Source: Candidatus Hydrogenedentota bacterium (GTDB taxonomy: Bacteria; Hydrogenedentota; Hydrogenedentia; Hydrogenedentales; SLHB01). Taken from it: DNA of 64,000 bases. Shown here in pieces: positions 34,751-44,051 of this stretch. Location of the stretch: positions 18,279 through 82,278 of the forward strand of contig JACRLJ010000081.1 of the NCBI GenBank assembly GCA_016215105.1, given 5' to 3'. Under the pieces are notes generated by a model, which searched no databases, had not been told where the DNA came from, and was given only the letters and a program-made list of their open reading frames with translations. Made by a program: the position numbers and the translations under genes. The stretch's first letter is position 1; every line of letters starts with the position of its first letter.

Positions 34751-35854
34751 GTGAAACTACCGACAATTGCGATGCTGCTGTGCGTAGCACTGCGGTATCC
34801 CCCTGTAGCAGCCCAAATTCAGCAGCCGGTGGACTCGCCCGAAGCCCGGCAACTCTGTGAGCAGATGGGGCATGCGCTGGGGAAATACGTTGTCGACGGA
34901 TCTAACGAAGAAGGCGTTAAGTGCGATCAACTTATCGACACCATTCTTGCCCGGCAGGATTTGACTTCAGATCACCTGCAGGCGGTCGCCCAAGTAGCGC
35001 GCATGCGCAAGCAGCCGCAGAAGGCGATCTCGGCAATCGAGCGCGCTCTGGCCCAGTATCCGGACGCAAAGTTCCCGATGCTGGCAATGCCTGGCCGTAT
35101 CGTAGGCCAATGCTGGATTGCGTCTATTGCCCGACAAAATGGCGATCTCCAGAGAGCCCGTACGGCGTACGAGGCGGTGATGCAAGATGCCTATACGCGC
35201 GGAGAGGGGGAAGAGAACAGGGGCTTCAGAATTCTTGTCTCCCTACTACAGGCGGACTGCTTTGTGGCGTCGGGTGATGCCGACAAAGCGCGCCAAACGC
35301 TTCGTACAGTGCCGAGCACGCGGAGTCCCTACGCGTCTCCAGTTGAATGGACAGACTTCTACCAGGAGAACCTGGAAAAGGGATCCGAACAGGCGCGACA
35401 GGCGCGTCGGCAAACACCCATCTTGCGGTCACTCAGTTTGCCCATGGCGGAAGCAATTCTCATACAGAACGGCGTTGGCATGGCCCCTATACTACTAACG
35501 TACGGCGATGCGAGTCACGACCACGAAGTCCTCTTGTACGCCGTTAGACAGGCCGCTGGGTCCAAACAGAGCGGAATTGAAGGCGAGGCGGCGCGCTATT
35601 TCCTGGGGATGGAGTATCTGAACAAAACCAATGACTTCGCGAAGGCCAAGGGGTATTTCGAGGCGCTATCTAAGAGTGATTCGTTCTTCGCGCCGGAAGC
35701 CGGCCTAAGATTGCTGGAGTGTACGAAAAAGGAACAGAAAGCCAAGAACGTCGCGGTTGACACGGCCTCGCTGGTCCAGGAACTCAAGGCCCGGTTCCCC
35801 GGCTATGCCCCCGCCATTGATGAAGTCAATAAGGCCCCTGTCCATGAGAGGTAG
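34751..35854 (+). CDS. Exported TPR-like repeat protein
   Basis: A 367-residue exported protein starting at GTG, with GGAGA six bases upstream. The signal peptide (1-22) ends Val-Ala-Ala-Gln. The rest is almost entirely helical, with tetratricopeptide-like pairs such as ARMRKQPQKAISAIERALAQ, QNGDLQRARTAYEAVM and KTNDFAKAKGYFEALSK, so it probably scaffolds periplasmic protein interactions. The family is unknown. It ends three bases before the next gene's ATG, so they are an operon. The pair lies between the two copies of repeat C. Confidence 0.7.
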   Translation: MKLPTIAMLLCVALRYPPVAAQIQQPVDSPEARQLCEQMGHALGKYVVDGSNEEGVKCDQLIDTILARQDLTSDHLQAVAQVARMRKQPQKAISAIERALAQYPDAKFPMLAMPGRIVGQCWIASIARQNGDLQRARTAYEAVMQDAYTRGEGEENRGFRILVSLLQADCFVASGDADKARQTLRTVPSTRSPYASPVEWTDFYQENLEKGSEQARQARRQTPILRSLSLPMAEAILIQNGVGMAPILLTYGDASHDHEVLLYAVRQAAGSKQSGIEGEAARYFLGMEYLNKTNDFAKAKGYFEALSKSDSFFAPEAGLRLLECTKKEQKAKNVAVDTASLVQELKARFPGYAPAIDEVNKAPVHER

Positions 35855-35857
35855 GAG

Positions 35858-36202
35858 ATGCATCGCCGGACAAACTGCGACGAACGCGGCGCCGTGAAGA
35901 TGTTGGCGTTTTGGGCGTTCGGAGTCGCATTGGCCGGCGGTGTTCTATCGTGTTTGCCTGTGATGGCGCTTGGCGGCGTCCTTATCAGGTTGCTGGGCGA
36001 CAAAACCAATATCTTGACGTTTCTTCTTCCGGCGCTGCCGCCCATTGCGCTCAGCCCGTTCGTCGCGAAAGCGTGGAGGGAATGGGACTTCTCCGTCAGA
36101 AGAGCGATGGTGGTGCAATTCATCGTAGTCTGGTACATCGGCCACTGGCTGCCGCTTCTGCTTCTGATCGCGTGCATACTCATATTCGGCTGGAAAATGT
36201 GA
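35858..36202 (+). CDS. Small hypothetical membrane protein
   Basis: A 114-residue protein with three hydrophobic segments (about residues 15-41, 50-67 and 87-110) and few charges. I do not recognise the family. It starts three bases after the stop of the TPR-like gene, whose last codons supply GAGAGG as the ribosome-binding site, so it is co-translated with it. Being encoded in the same repeat-flanked cassette suggests it anchors or partners the TPR-like protein. Confidence 0.6.
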   Translation: MHRRTNCDERGAVKMLAFWAFGVALAGGVLSCLPVMALGGVLIRLLGDKTNILTFLLPALPPIALSPFVAKAWREWDFSVRRAMVVQFIVVWYIGHWLPLLLLIACILIFGWKM

Positions 36203-36265
36203 CGTAGCGCCGCGGGCGAGGTCTCCGTTTCCGACACGATACGCCAGGTCTTTCCGGCTAAAGAC

Positions 36266-36419
36266 GCGTTCGCCCGAGTGCTGCCGCTCTTGCCAAGAGC
36301 GGCATGTTCGCCCCACGTCCACAACCCATCCATCGCCAGTTTCGCTGAAGGCGAAGAATGCCGCAATAGACCAGCGGTGCGCGCGGGTAGGGCGGTTCTG
36401 CCAAAACCGCCGTCCGTCG
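36266..36419 (+). repeat. Direct repeat family C, copy 2
   Basis: Second 154-bp copy, same orientation as 34495-34648. Together they bracket the TPR-like/membrane protein pair. All three hairpins are conserved; the last is better paired here (GGCGGTT/AACCGCC), which suggests that structure is under selection or recently derived. Confidence 0.85.
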
Positions 36420-36500
36420 TGCAGGCGGCCTCCCCTGGCTAATCTTCCCACGCCTTCCAGTTATCCGAAAAAGACCCGCAACTATCGGCTACCAGAAGTT

Positions 36501-36735
36501 CATTGCGCGATCACCGTACGGCTTGATACCATGGTAGCTATTCACACCCCAGGATTTTGACCAGAATACACGGAACTCGACGCGGTGTGGCCGGAAAGCG
36601 TATGCGCGTTGACTGGTACCTGCGTCCGGAATTGTCGAGTCGCTCAGTTCGACGGACAGAGCGTGAAAGCAGGTAACGTCGGCCTCGCGTGGTCGCGGAA
36701 AATCGACGGAGCAATCCTTGATTGTCCCGAAAGCA
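36501..36735 (+). pseudogene. Decayed copy of the promoter region and 5' end of a ychF-like gene
   Basis: Aligns by eye with 56072-56300, the upstream region and first codons of the intact ychF-like gene. Shared stretches include GGCTTGATACCATGGT, AAGCGTATGCGCGTTGACTG and CGGAATTGTCGAG. The coding part reads V-K-A-G-N-V-G-L-A-W-S-R-K against M-K-V-G-I-I-G-F-A-R-S-G-K: the start codon is GTG and the P-loop Gly-Lys-Thr is destroyed. Homology fades after about 20 codons. It lies just upstream of the Rrf2 regulator and nar island. The rest of the 660-bp gap holds repeat C2. Confidence 0.75.
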
Positions 36736-36834
36736 CTGGTATCGAGAGATACCACAATTTAGCGCAACGGAATTCATTTGTCCCTCGAGCGTCCTTGGGT
36801 TAGTGTGAATCCGAATCCCTCATTGATCAATTAT

Positions 36835-36850
36835 TGGACATAAATGTCCA
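36835..36850. promoter_or_regulatory. Perfect dyad upstream of the Rrf2 gene, candidate operator
   Basis: TGGACAT-AA-ATGTCCA, two perfect 7-bp arms with a 2-bp spacer, 17 bp before the regulator's ATG. It is well placed for autoregulation. The half-site resembles TGGACA within 37401-37406, downstream of the nar promoter. Confidence 0.6.
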
Positions 36851-36866
36851 CTGCTTCCGGGAGGAT

Positions 36867-37340
36867 ATGGCTGTGTTCAAACTGTATTCCAAGGGGTGCG
36901 AGTACGCCCTTCGCGCTCTCACGTGTGCGGCGGTACTGAACGAGAACGGACGCTTCCAGGCGAAGGATGTGTGTGCGGAAGCGGGTATACCGGAATCCTT
37001 TTCCCGGAAGACATTTCAGGCGCTGGCTCAGGCAGGATTCCTCAAGGCGCTTCGCGGCCCTGGCGGTGGATACATGCTGATGCGTCCGATGGACAAGATT
37101 ACACTGCTCGACGTGATCCACGCGGTCGAAGGGGACGACACGTTCGATAATTGTGTTTTGGGGCTTCCGATGTGCGGTTCCAAACAGCCCTGCCCTCTTC
37201 ACATCACCTGGAAATCCGTAAAGACCGAACTCTTAACGCAGTTGAAGCAGCAAACTCTCCAGGATTTGGCGGACCTCGCGCCCCGGCCCAAAGGCCCACG
37301 CCGCAAGGGTTCGCCCCGGCCTCCGCAAAAACGCCAGTAG
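36867..37340 (+). CDS. Rrf2 family transcriptional regulator with cluster-type cysteines
   Basis: A 157-residue winged-helix regulator. LYSKGCEYALRAL opens the domain, GIPESFSRKTFQALAQAGFL is the recognition helix region and LRGPGGGYML the wing. Three cysteines in CVLGLPMCGSKQPC (C-x6-C-x5-C) stand where NsrR/IscR-type members bind an Fe-S cluster, so it may sense NO, nitrite-derived stress, redox state or iron. GGAGG is two bases from the ATG but eight from the in-frame GTG at 36873, which may be the real start. The tail is basic and proline-rich. It directly precedes the nar operon and is the obvious candidate repressor for it. Confidence 0.88.
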   Translation: MAVFKLYSKGCEYALRALTCAAVLNENGRFQAKDVCAEAGIPESFSRKTFQALAQAGFLKALRGPGGGYMLMRPMDKITLLDVIHAVEGDDTFDNCVLGLPMCGSKQPCPLHITWKSVKTELLTQLKQQTLQDLADLAPRPKGPRRKGSPRPPQKRQ

Positions 37341-37356
37341 GACACCTCTTAAGAGG

Positions 37357-37399
37357 TTGACAACGCCGCCGTAATTGTGGATGATTATATCCACAATTA
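37357..37399 (+). promoter_or_regulatory. nar operon promoter overlapped by an 11-bp-arm dyad
   Basis: TTGACA (37357-37362), a 17-bp spacer and GATGAT (37380-37385) form the promoter. A perfect inverted repeat, TAATTGTGGAT (37372-37382) and ATCCACAATTA (37389-37399), covers the -10. A bound protein would block RNA polymerase, so this is a strong candidate operator for the adjacent Rrf2 regulator. Confidence 0.7.
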
Positions 37400-37470
37400 G
37401 TGGACAGAAACGCACTCGTTGTGAAACAAAAGTATTCCCGATCGTTGGCGTGGGAACTGGGAGAAGCGAC

Positions 37471-38361
37471 GTGAGTAGGCGCTGGGTATCGTCAGCCGCA
37501 CTTATCAGGGGCGCTCTTGTATCTCTGATGGGGCTTACTGGGACGGCATGGGCACTGGAAGCGCCGGCCCCACCAGCGCCCAAGGAGGCGTCCGCGCCTG
37601 CGGCGGCCGTAGCAGACACTACCGCCAAACCGGCGCCCGCGCCCCCGGGCGCGGATCAGGCCGCGTCGGACAGCGCCGCAGCGGGATTCATGATGAAGTG
37701 CGCGGCATGCCACACCGTGGGCCGGGGGCCTTTGGTTGGACCCGACCTGAAAACTGCCTGTGGATGGCCCTCCAAGGACCTGTCCGCCGCCATAAAACGG
37801 ATGGAAAAAAACGTGGGACCTCTTAAGGACGAGGAAACTGCGTCGCTTGTTGAACTCCTTCACGCGCCCGAACTGCAAACTCGCCTGACCGCCGAACTGC
37901 AGCGAATGGCGTTGCGCCAGACCGTGAAGATGGAGCCTGCTTCGGCTGCGAAGGGCAAGAACTTGTTCGAAGGGAGCGACCCATTGACCAACGGCGGTGT
38001 GGCGTGCATGGCGTGCCACCGCGCGAACGGTATGGGCGGAACGCTCGCAAAAGATCTCACGGGCATCTTCGCGTTGCGCGGCCAGGCGGCGCTGCAATCC
38101 GCCTGCGAAAACACAAGCTTTCCGGTGATGAAGGCAGCCTTTCGCCAGCACCCCGTCACCAAGCAGGAGGCCTTTCATCTGGTGAAGTATTTCGAGTCGC
38201 TTCAACAAGTGGAATCGGCGCGTTCTGACCCGGCCGTTGCCGGTATTGGCATGGGGGGCGCCGCGCTGGCGTTCGGCCTGATCGGATTGGCCTACCGCGG
38301 CCGTAATCGCGGGATACGCGCGCGGCTGATGGCGAAATCGCTTAGGAGAAACGGCTCATGA
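37471..38361 (+). CDS. Membrane-anchored diheme cytochrome c of the nar operon
   Basis: A 296-residue protein with a signal peptide (about 1-29, ending Ala-Trp-Ala), then an Ala/Pro-rich linker. Two c-type haem sites follow, CAACH at 77-81 and CMACH at 179-183, each in a cytochrome-c-like domain. A C-terminal helix (about 255-278) with a basic tail should anchor it in the inner membrane, haems outside. GTG at 37471 has GGGAGAAG four bases upstream; the longer frame from 37375 overlaps the promoter and is unlikely. Its stop overlaps the narG ATG by four bases. The position recalls the diheme NarC that opens Thermus nar operons, but I infer analogy, not orthology. Confidence 0.8.
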   Translation: MSRRWVSSAALIRGALVSLMGLTGTAWALEAPAPPAPKEASAPAAAVADTTAKPAPAPPGADQAASDSAAAGFMMKCAACHTVGRGPLVGPDLKTACGWPSKDLSAAIKRMEKNVGPLKDEETASLVELLHAPELQTRLTAELQRMALRQTVKMEPASAAKGKNLFEGSDPLTNGGVACMACHRANGMGGTLAKDLTGIFALRGQAALQSACENTSFPVMKAAFRQHPVTKQEAFHLVKYFESLQQVESARSDPAVAGIGMGGAALAFGLIGLAYRGRNRGIRARLMAKSLRRNGS

Positions 38362-41300
38362 CGTGGATTAAGGACATCTTCTCACCGGATCAACGGAGCT
38401 GGGAGGAGTTCTATCGCAATCGCTGGGCATACGACAAGGTGGTGCGCAGCACACACGGCGTCAATTGCACCGGCTCGTGCAGTTGGAACATCTACGTCAA
38501 GCAAGGCATCGTGACCTGGGAGATGCAGGCGCTCGACTATCCGATCATTGACAAAGAGATTCCCCCCTATGAGCCACGCGGCTGCCAACGGGGGATCTCC
38601 TATTCCTGGTACATCTACAGCCCACTACGGGTGAAGTATCCGTACGTTCGCGGGGCCTTGCTTGATCTGTGGCGGACGGCCAAACAGCAGCACCCCAACG
38701 ACCCGGTTGCGGCCTGGCGCTCGATCGTCACCAACCCCGAATCGCGGGCGCGGTTCCACCAGGCGCGCGGCAAAGGCGGATTACGGCGCGCGTCGTGGGA
38801 TGAGGCCAACGAAATCATCGCGGCCGCGAACATCTACACGGTGCAGGACCATGGTCCGGACCGTATCGTCGGTTTTTCGCCTATCCCCGCCATGTCCATG
38901 GTGAGTTACGCCAGTGGCGCCCGCTTCCTGCAATTGATGGGCGGGGTATGCCTTTCCTTTTACGACTGGTATTGCGACCTGCCGCCGGCCTCGCCCGAGA
39001 TCTGGGGTGAACAAACCGACGTGGCGGAGAGCGCGGACTGGTTTAAGTCGAAGTTTATCGCGACGGTCGGCTCCAATGTCTTGATGACCCGTACGCCCGA
39101 CGCGCACTTTCTGGTTGAAGTGCGCCACCGCGGCGCCAAGGTGGTGGTGTTCTCGCCCGACTTTAGCCAGACCTCCAAGGTCGCCGACGAGTGGATTCCC
39201 ATTCACCAGGGGCAGGACGGCGCCTTCTGGATGGCGGTGGTCCACGTCATTCTGAAGGAGTTTTATCTCGACCATGAGACGCCCTACTTCACCAAGTACA
39301 TGAAGAAGTACACCGACTCGGCCTTCTTGGTTACCCTTGAGGAGGGAGCGGACGGCCATTTCCGCGCGGGTAAGCTTCTGCGCGCGGCGCAAGTCGAGGC
39401 CTCCAAGCACGTCGAAAACTCCGAATGGAAGTTCTTCGCGTTTGACGAAGCGAGCGGCGACTTGAAGATGCCGCAGGGTACCGTCGGCCACCGTTGGCAA
39501 AAGCAAAAGGGCAACTGGAATCTCAAGCTCGAGGACGAATTGAGCGGCCAGGATTTCGATCCGGCGCTATTGCTAAACCAGCGCGCCGAAAAGACCCTCG
39601 CCATTGAAGTGTCGGATTTTTCCGAAGGCGCCAACGACACGGTGCTGCTGCGCGGTGTGCCGGCGCGCCGGGTACAGACCGTTGACGGCCCGGTGTGGGT
39701 CACGACCGCGTTTGAATTGATGCTGGCGCAGTACGGGGTGAATCGCGGTTTCGACGGCGAATGGCCCAAGAGCTACGACGATGACGCGGCGCCATTCACC
39801 CCGGCGTGGCAGGAGAAGTTCACCGGCATCAGCGCGTCGGTGGTAGTCAATTTTGCGCGGCAATGGGCGACAACGGCGGAAAAGACTGAAGGCAAGTGCT
39901 CGATCATCATCGGGGCCGGCGCCAACCACTGGTACCACAACAATCTGATTTATCGCGCGTGTATCAACGCGCTGATGGTGTGCGGGTGCGTCGGCAAGAA
40001 CGGAGGGGGCTGGAACCATTACGTGGGGCAGGAGAAGCTAGCTCCGCAGGCGTCTTGGGCGCCGATCGCGTTTGGCACGGACTGGGCGGGTCCGCCGCGC
40101 CTGCAGAATACACCATCGTTCCATTACGTCCACTCCGATCAGTGGCGGTATGACCGTCCGTTCGATGAGGTCTGTCCGGTCGCGAACGCGGAACACCGCA
40201 TGGCGCACGGACACACCATTGACAAGCAAATCCTGGCGGTGCGCAGCGGCTGGCTGCCGTGTTTCCCGCAGTTCAACAAGAGCAGTTTTGAGGTGGTCAA
40301 GGATGCCCAGGCAAAGGGCGCCAAGACTTCTGAAGAAGTGATTGCGCACACCGTCGACCAGTTGAAGAGCCGGGATCTGAGATTTGCCATGGAAGACCCG
40401 GATGCGCCGGAGTGTTTTCCCCGTGTGTGGTACATCTGGCGCGGTAACGCGATCCAGGCTTCGGCCAAGGGCCATGAGTACTTCCTGAAGCACTACTTAG
40501 GCACGCACAACAACTTGATTGCCCAAGAGGACGCTAAGGGTACGACCGAAGAAGTGACTTGGCACGACAAGGTCGAGTTGGGCAAGATGGACCTGATCGT
40601 GGACCTCAATTTCCGCATGGACACGTCGGCCTTGTACTCGGATATTGTGCTGCCGGCGGCGACGTACTACGAGAAGAACGATCTCAACACCACGGACATG
40701 CACTCCTTCATTCACCCCTTGCAAGCCGCTGTCCCGCCGTGTTGGGAGTCCCGTAGCGACTGGCAGATCTTCCGTGAGATCGCGAAGCAGACCAGTGAAC
40801 TGGCGAAGCGCTACCTCCCGCAGCCGATGAAAGATATCGTGCTGACTCCATTGATGCACGATACGGAGGCGGAGATTGCGCAGCCGGACATTCGGGACTG
40901 GAGCAAAGGCGAGTGCGAGGCCATGCCGGGCAAGACGATGCCGAACATGAGTGTTGTCGAGCGCGACTACACGACCGTGTACCAGCGGTTCATTTCGCTG
41001 GGGCCCAATTTCCGCAAAGGGTTGGGCGTCCACGGGACGACGTACGAGGTCGCCGACCTGTACGACGCCTATGGTCAGACCCACCCCACGGAGCGGTGGA
41101 ACAACGCGGTATACCCGTCGCTGAAAGAAGACCGCTCCGTATGCGACGTCATACTGCATTTTGCAGCGGAGACCAACGGGGAACTGGCCTACCGGGCGTT
41201 TGAAGCAGAGTCGCACAAGACTGGAATCGATCACACCCACCTGGCGGCGGACACCCGTGCGATCCGCATGACCTTTGACGACCTGACCCACGAGCCGCGG

Positions 41301-41987
41301 CGGCTGTTGACGACGCCCTATTGGACCGGCGTCACCAACGGCGCCCGGACCTATTCCGCCTATTGCCAAAACGTCGAAGAACTCATTCCCTGGCGTACCC
41401 TCACCGGCCGGCAGCACTTTTACTTTGACCACGAGGCCTACCGGGCCTTTGGCGAGCACCTGCCGACCTTCAAGCCGCGCGCGGACGTGTATGCCACCCG
41501 CGATTTAGTGCATACGGGCGTGGACCAAGGCGGAGTGACACTCAACTACATCACGCCGCACGGCAAATGGCACATTCACTCCACCTTTGGCGATAACCTG
41601 CGCATGGAATTGCTCTCGCGCGGTATCGAACCGATCTGGATGAACGACAAGGACGCCGGCCGCATCGGCATTCGCGACAATGACTGGGTCGAGGTGATCA
41701 ATGACCACGGCGTCGTGGTGACGCGGGCCTGCGTGAGCGCCCGGGTGCCCCGCGGCATGTGCATGATTTATCACGCCACCGAACGCACCGTGGGAACGCC
41801 CAAATCGAAAACGCGCGGCAATCGCCGCGCCGGCGCGCACAATAGTCTGACGCGCGCCCGCCTCAAGCCCTTATTCATGATAGGCGGCTACGGTCAGTTT
41901 ACCTACGCCTTTAATTATTGGGGCCCCCAGGGCGTCAACCGCGACACCTTTGTCGTGGTGAAACGCGTGGAGAAGCCGTCGTGGTAA
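38358..41987 (+). CDS. narG: Respiratory nitrate reductase alpha subunit
   Basis: A 1209-residue molybdopterin enzyme, close to the usual 1230-1250. It reduces nitrate to nitrite. Residues His33, Cys37, Cys41 and Cys76 (in [11 protein letters not shown] and GCQRG) match the His/three-Cys ligand set of the FS0 cluster. Asp207 in [18 protein letters not shown] is the molybdenum ligand typical of Nar[15 protein letters not shown] and [11 protein letters not shown] are further family blocks. There is no Tat signal at the N-terminus ([15 protein letters not shown]), so it should face the cytoplasm with NarH. It is translationally coupled to the diheme cytochrome gene (ATGA) and lies 22 bp before narH. 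Confidence 0.96.
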   Translation: MTWIKDIFSPDQRSWEEFYRNRWAYDKVVRSTHGVNCTGSCSWNIYVKQGIVTWEMQALDYPIIDKEIPPYEPRGCQRGISYSWYIYSPLRVKYPYVRGALLDLWRTAKQQHPNDPVAAWRSIVTNPESRARFHQARGKGGLRRASWDEANEIIAAANIYTVQDHGPDRIVGFSPIPAMSMVSYASGARFLQLMGGVCLSFYDWYCDLPPASPEIWGEQTDVAESADWFKSKFIATVGSNVLMTRTPDAHFLVEVRHRGAKVVVFSPDFSQTSKVADEWIPIHQGQDGAFWMAVVHVILKEFYLDHETPYFTKYMKKYTDSAFLVTLEEGADGHFRAGKLLRAAQVEASKHVENSEWKFFAFDEASGDLKMPQGTVGHRWQKQKGNWNLKLEDELSGQDFDPALLLNQRAEKTLAIEVSDFSEGANDTVLLRGVPARRVQTVDGPVWVTTAFELMLAQYGVNRGFDGEWPKSYDDDAAPFTPAWQEKFTGISASVVVNFARQWATTAEKTEGKCSIIIGAGANHWYHNNLIYRACINALMVCGCVGKNGGGWNHYVGQEKLAPQASWAPIAFGTDWAGPPRLQNTPSFHYVHSDQWRYDRPFDEVCPVANAEHRMAHGHTIDKQILAVRSGWLPCFPQFNKSSFEVVKDAQAKGAKTSEEVIAHTVDQLKSRDLRFAMEDPDAPECFPRVWYIWRGNAIQASAKGHEYFLKHYLGTHNNLIAQEDAKGTTEEVTWHDKVELGKMDLIVDLNFRMDTSALYSDIVLPAATYYEKNDLNTTDMHSFIHPLQAAVPPCWESRSDWQIFREIAKQTSELAKRYLPQPMKDIVLTPLMHDTEAEIAQPDIRDWSKGECEAMPGKTMPNMSVVERDYTTVYQRFISLGPNFRKGLGVHGTTYEVADLYDAYGQTHPTERWNNAVYPSLKEDRSVCDVILHFAAETNGELAYRAFEAESHKTGIDHTHLAADTRAIRMTFDDLTHEPRRLLTTPYWTGVTNGARTYSAYCQNVEELIPWRTLTGRQHFYFDHEAYRAFGEHLPTFKPRADVYATRDLVHTGVDQGGVTLNYITPHGKWHIHSTFGDNLRMELLSRGIEPIWMNDKDAGRIGIRDNDWVEVINDHGVVVTRACVSARVPRGMCMIYHATERTVGTPKSKTRGNRRAGAHNSLTRARLKPLFMIGGYGQFTYAFNYWGPQGVNRDTFVVVKRVEKPSW

Positions 41988-42009
41988 CACGCTACTACCG
42001 GAGCTAGCA

Positions 42010-43503
42010 ATGGACGTTCGCGCACATGTCGCCATGGTCTTCCACCTGGACAAATGTATCGGATGCCACACGTGCAGTATCGCCTGCAAGAACGTGTGGA
42101 CGGATCGCCCCGGCGCCGAGTACATGTGGTGGAATAATGTCGAAACCAAACCCGGCACGGGCTATCCGACGCAGTGGGAAGACCAGACCAATTATCAGGG
42201 CGGCTGGAAAGTCACCGACCAGCGTGAACTGGTTTTGCGCGGACAGAACCGTCGAAACACCGTTCTCAAGTTGTTCTACAATCCCAACCAGCCCGGCTTG
42301 GACGACTACTACGAGCCGTGGACCTATCGCTACGAAGACCTCTTCAATGCGCCGGAAGGCGATGACCAGCCGACGGCGATCCCGATCTCGCAGATCACCG
42401 GCGAGCCGATTGATATCGAGGCCGGCCCGAATTGGGACGACGACCTGTCCGGGTCGCCGGTCTACGCGGAAAACGACCCCAATTTGAGCCGGCTGACCGA
42501 GGATGAGCGCAACGCGCTTTTCGAGGTCGAACGCCTGACGATGATGTATCTGCCGCGCATCTGCAACCATTGCGTGAATCCCAGTTGCGTCGCAGCCTGT
42601 CCGTCCGGCGCGATCTACAAACGCGGCGAAGACGGCATCGTCTTGATCAATCAGGAAGTGTGCCGCGGCTGGCGCGCCTGCGTGTCCGCGTGCCCGTACA
42701 AGAAGATCTATTACAACTGGCAGACAGGCAAGTCGGAAAAATGCATTCTGTGCTATCCGCGCCTCGAAACTGGCCAAGCCCCTGCCTGCTTTCACTCGTG
42801 TGTGGGACGTATCCGCTATATGGGCGTTCTGTTTTACGATGCGGACCGGCTGGAAGACGCCATGAAGGCTCCCGAAGAGTCTCTCGTTGAATCACACCGA
42901 AGCGTCCTGCTCGATCCCAACGATCCCGCCGTGATCGCCGGGGCCAAGGCCAACGGCATCAGCCCGGAGTTTATCGAGTCCGCGCAGAAATCGCCGATCT
43001 GGAAATACGTGATGGAATGGCAGGTGGCGCTTCCGCTTCACGCCGAATTCCGCACGATGCCGATGCTCTATTACGTTCCGCCGCTATTGCCCGTGATGGG
43101 CCGTTCCGGCGACGGCATTTACGCGCACGATACCGAAGAGTTCTTTGGACACCTGCAAAAGGCGCGGTTGCCCATTAAGTATCTTGCCTCCTTGTTTGGC
43201 GCCGGCAATACGGAGGTGGTGGAAGCCGCGATGAAGCGCCTGATGGCCGTGCGCTACTTCAAACGGGCCGAGGGTGTGGGCGACGTGGACGAAGACAAGG
43301 TCAAGCGGGTTCTGCGCGAGGCCCAACTCACCGCCGAACAGGCCGAGGCCATCTACCGGCTAACGTCGCTTTGCACCGTGCATGACCGGTACGTGATGCC
43401 GCCGATTCAGCGTGAAGAGGCCATGACCGAATCCTGCAGCGCGGAAATGTGCAAAGGCCAGTGCGGACTGGGCACGACGACGCCGCCGCAACGGGGAGCA
43501 TGA
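42010..43503 (+). CDS. narH: Respiratory nitrate reductase beta subunit
   Basis: A 497-residue iron-sulfur electron-transfer subunit that wires NarI to NarG. Four cysteine clusters are visible: CIGCHTCSIAC from Cys16, CNHCVNPSCVAACP, CRGWRACVSACPYKK and CILCYPRLETGQAPACFHSC. The Trp in CRGW replaces one Cys, as in the known NarH subunits that hold one [3Fe-4S] and three [4Fe-4S] clusters. Length and order match the family. The stop overlaps the narJ start by four bases (ATGA). Confidence 0.96.
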   Translation: MDVRAHVAMVFHLDKCIGCHTCSIACKNVWTDRPGAEYMWWNNVETKPGTGYPTQWEDQTNYQGGWKVTDQRELVLRGQNRRNTVLKLFYNPNQPGLDDYYEPWTYRYEDLFNAPEGDDQPTAIPISQITGEPIDIEAGPNWDDDLSGSPVYAENDPNLSRLTEDERNALFEVERLTMMYLPRICNHCVNPSCVAACPSGAIYKRGEDGIVLINQEVCRGWRACVSACPYKKIYYNWQTGKSEKCILCYPRLETGQAPACFHSCVGRIRYMGVLFYDADRLEDAMKAPEESLVESHRSVLLDPNDPAVIAGAKANGISPEFIESAQKSPIWKYVMEWQVALPLHAEFRTMPMLYYVPPLLPVMGRSGDGIYAHDTEEFFGHLQKARLPIKYLASLFGAGNTEVVEAAMKRLMAVRYFKRAEGVGDVDEDKVKRVLREAQLTAEQAEAIYRLTSLCTVHDRYVMPPIQREEAMTESCSAEMCKGQCGLGTTTPPQRGA

Positions 43504-44051
43504 CCGTGACTGCGACTCTTATTGAGCGTTCACTGTTTGCCGCGGTGGGAGTACTGCTCGAATATCCCCGCGCTGGCTATTTCGCACACGTCGCCGCTAC
43601 ACACGACGCGATGGTGGAAAGCTGCCCAGACGCGGCGCTCGGTCTTTCGGAGTTCTTGGACGCCGTCGATGGAAAAGACCTGTCCGAACTCGAAGATCTC
43701 TACGCGCGCACGTTTGATTTTGCGCCGCTGTGTAATGCCTACGTCAGTGTGCACCTTTTCGGCGACGAAAGTTTCAAGAGATCCCAATTGATGTCTGGCC
43801 TGGTAGAGGCCTACCAGCGGGCGGGGTTCGACCCCGGCGCCGAATTGCCCGATCACTTGGCCGTAATTTTGCGCTTCGCGCCCCAGTTGTCCGGCGCGGA
43901 ATGGGACGATATGGTCACTTGCTGCCTGCGCTCGGCCGTTACAAAAATGATCGAGCCGCTCGAACGCGCGGCGAATCCTTACCACCATGCGCTCCGCGCG
44001 CTGCTCCGGATGCTCGACGCCGATTATCCCCAGGAGGCAAATCATGTTTGA
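43500..44051 (+). CDS. narJ: Nitrate reductase assembly chaperone
   Basis: A 183-residue all-helical protein of the NarJ/TorD chaperone family, which guides molybdenum-cofactor insertion and membrane docking of NarGH. Diagnostic are VGVLLEYP near the N-terminus, LEDLYARTFDFAPLCNAYVSVHLFGDES in the middle (the Tyr-x-x-x-Phe-Asp block) and a PDHLAVILRFA segment. The frame is open from 43449 but the ATG at 43500 overlaps the narH stop. The 3' end overlaps the NarI-Rieske start by eight bases, indicating tight coupling. Confidence 0.92.
   Translation: MTVTATLIERSLFAAVGVLLEYPRAGYFAHVAATHDAMVESCPDAALGLSEFLDAVDGKDLSELEDLYARTFDFAPLCNAYVSVHLFGDESFKRSQLMSGLVEAYQRAGFDPGAELPDHLAVILRFAPQLSGAEWDDMVTCCLRSAVTKMIEPLERAANPYHHALRALLRMLDADYPQEANHV

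Noticed and set aside
36834-36866. Earlier ATG for the Rrf2 regulator
   Set aside because: It would put the perfect dyad inside the coding region and adds residues absent from the family's usual N-terminus.
40497-41459. Open frame of 320 codons antisense to narG
   Set aside because: narG is unambiguous; no ribosome-binding site or motif on the other strand.
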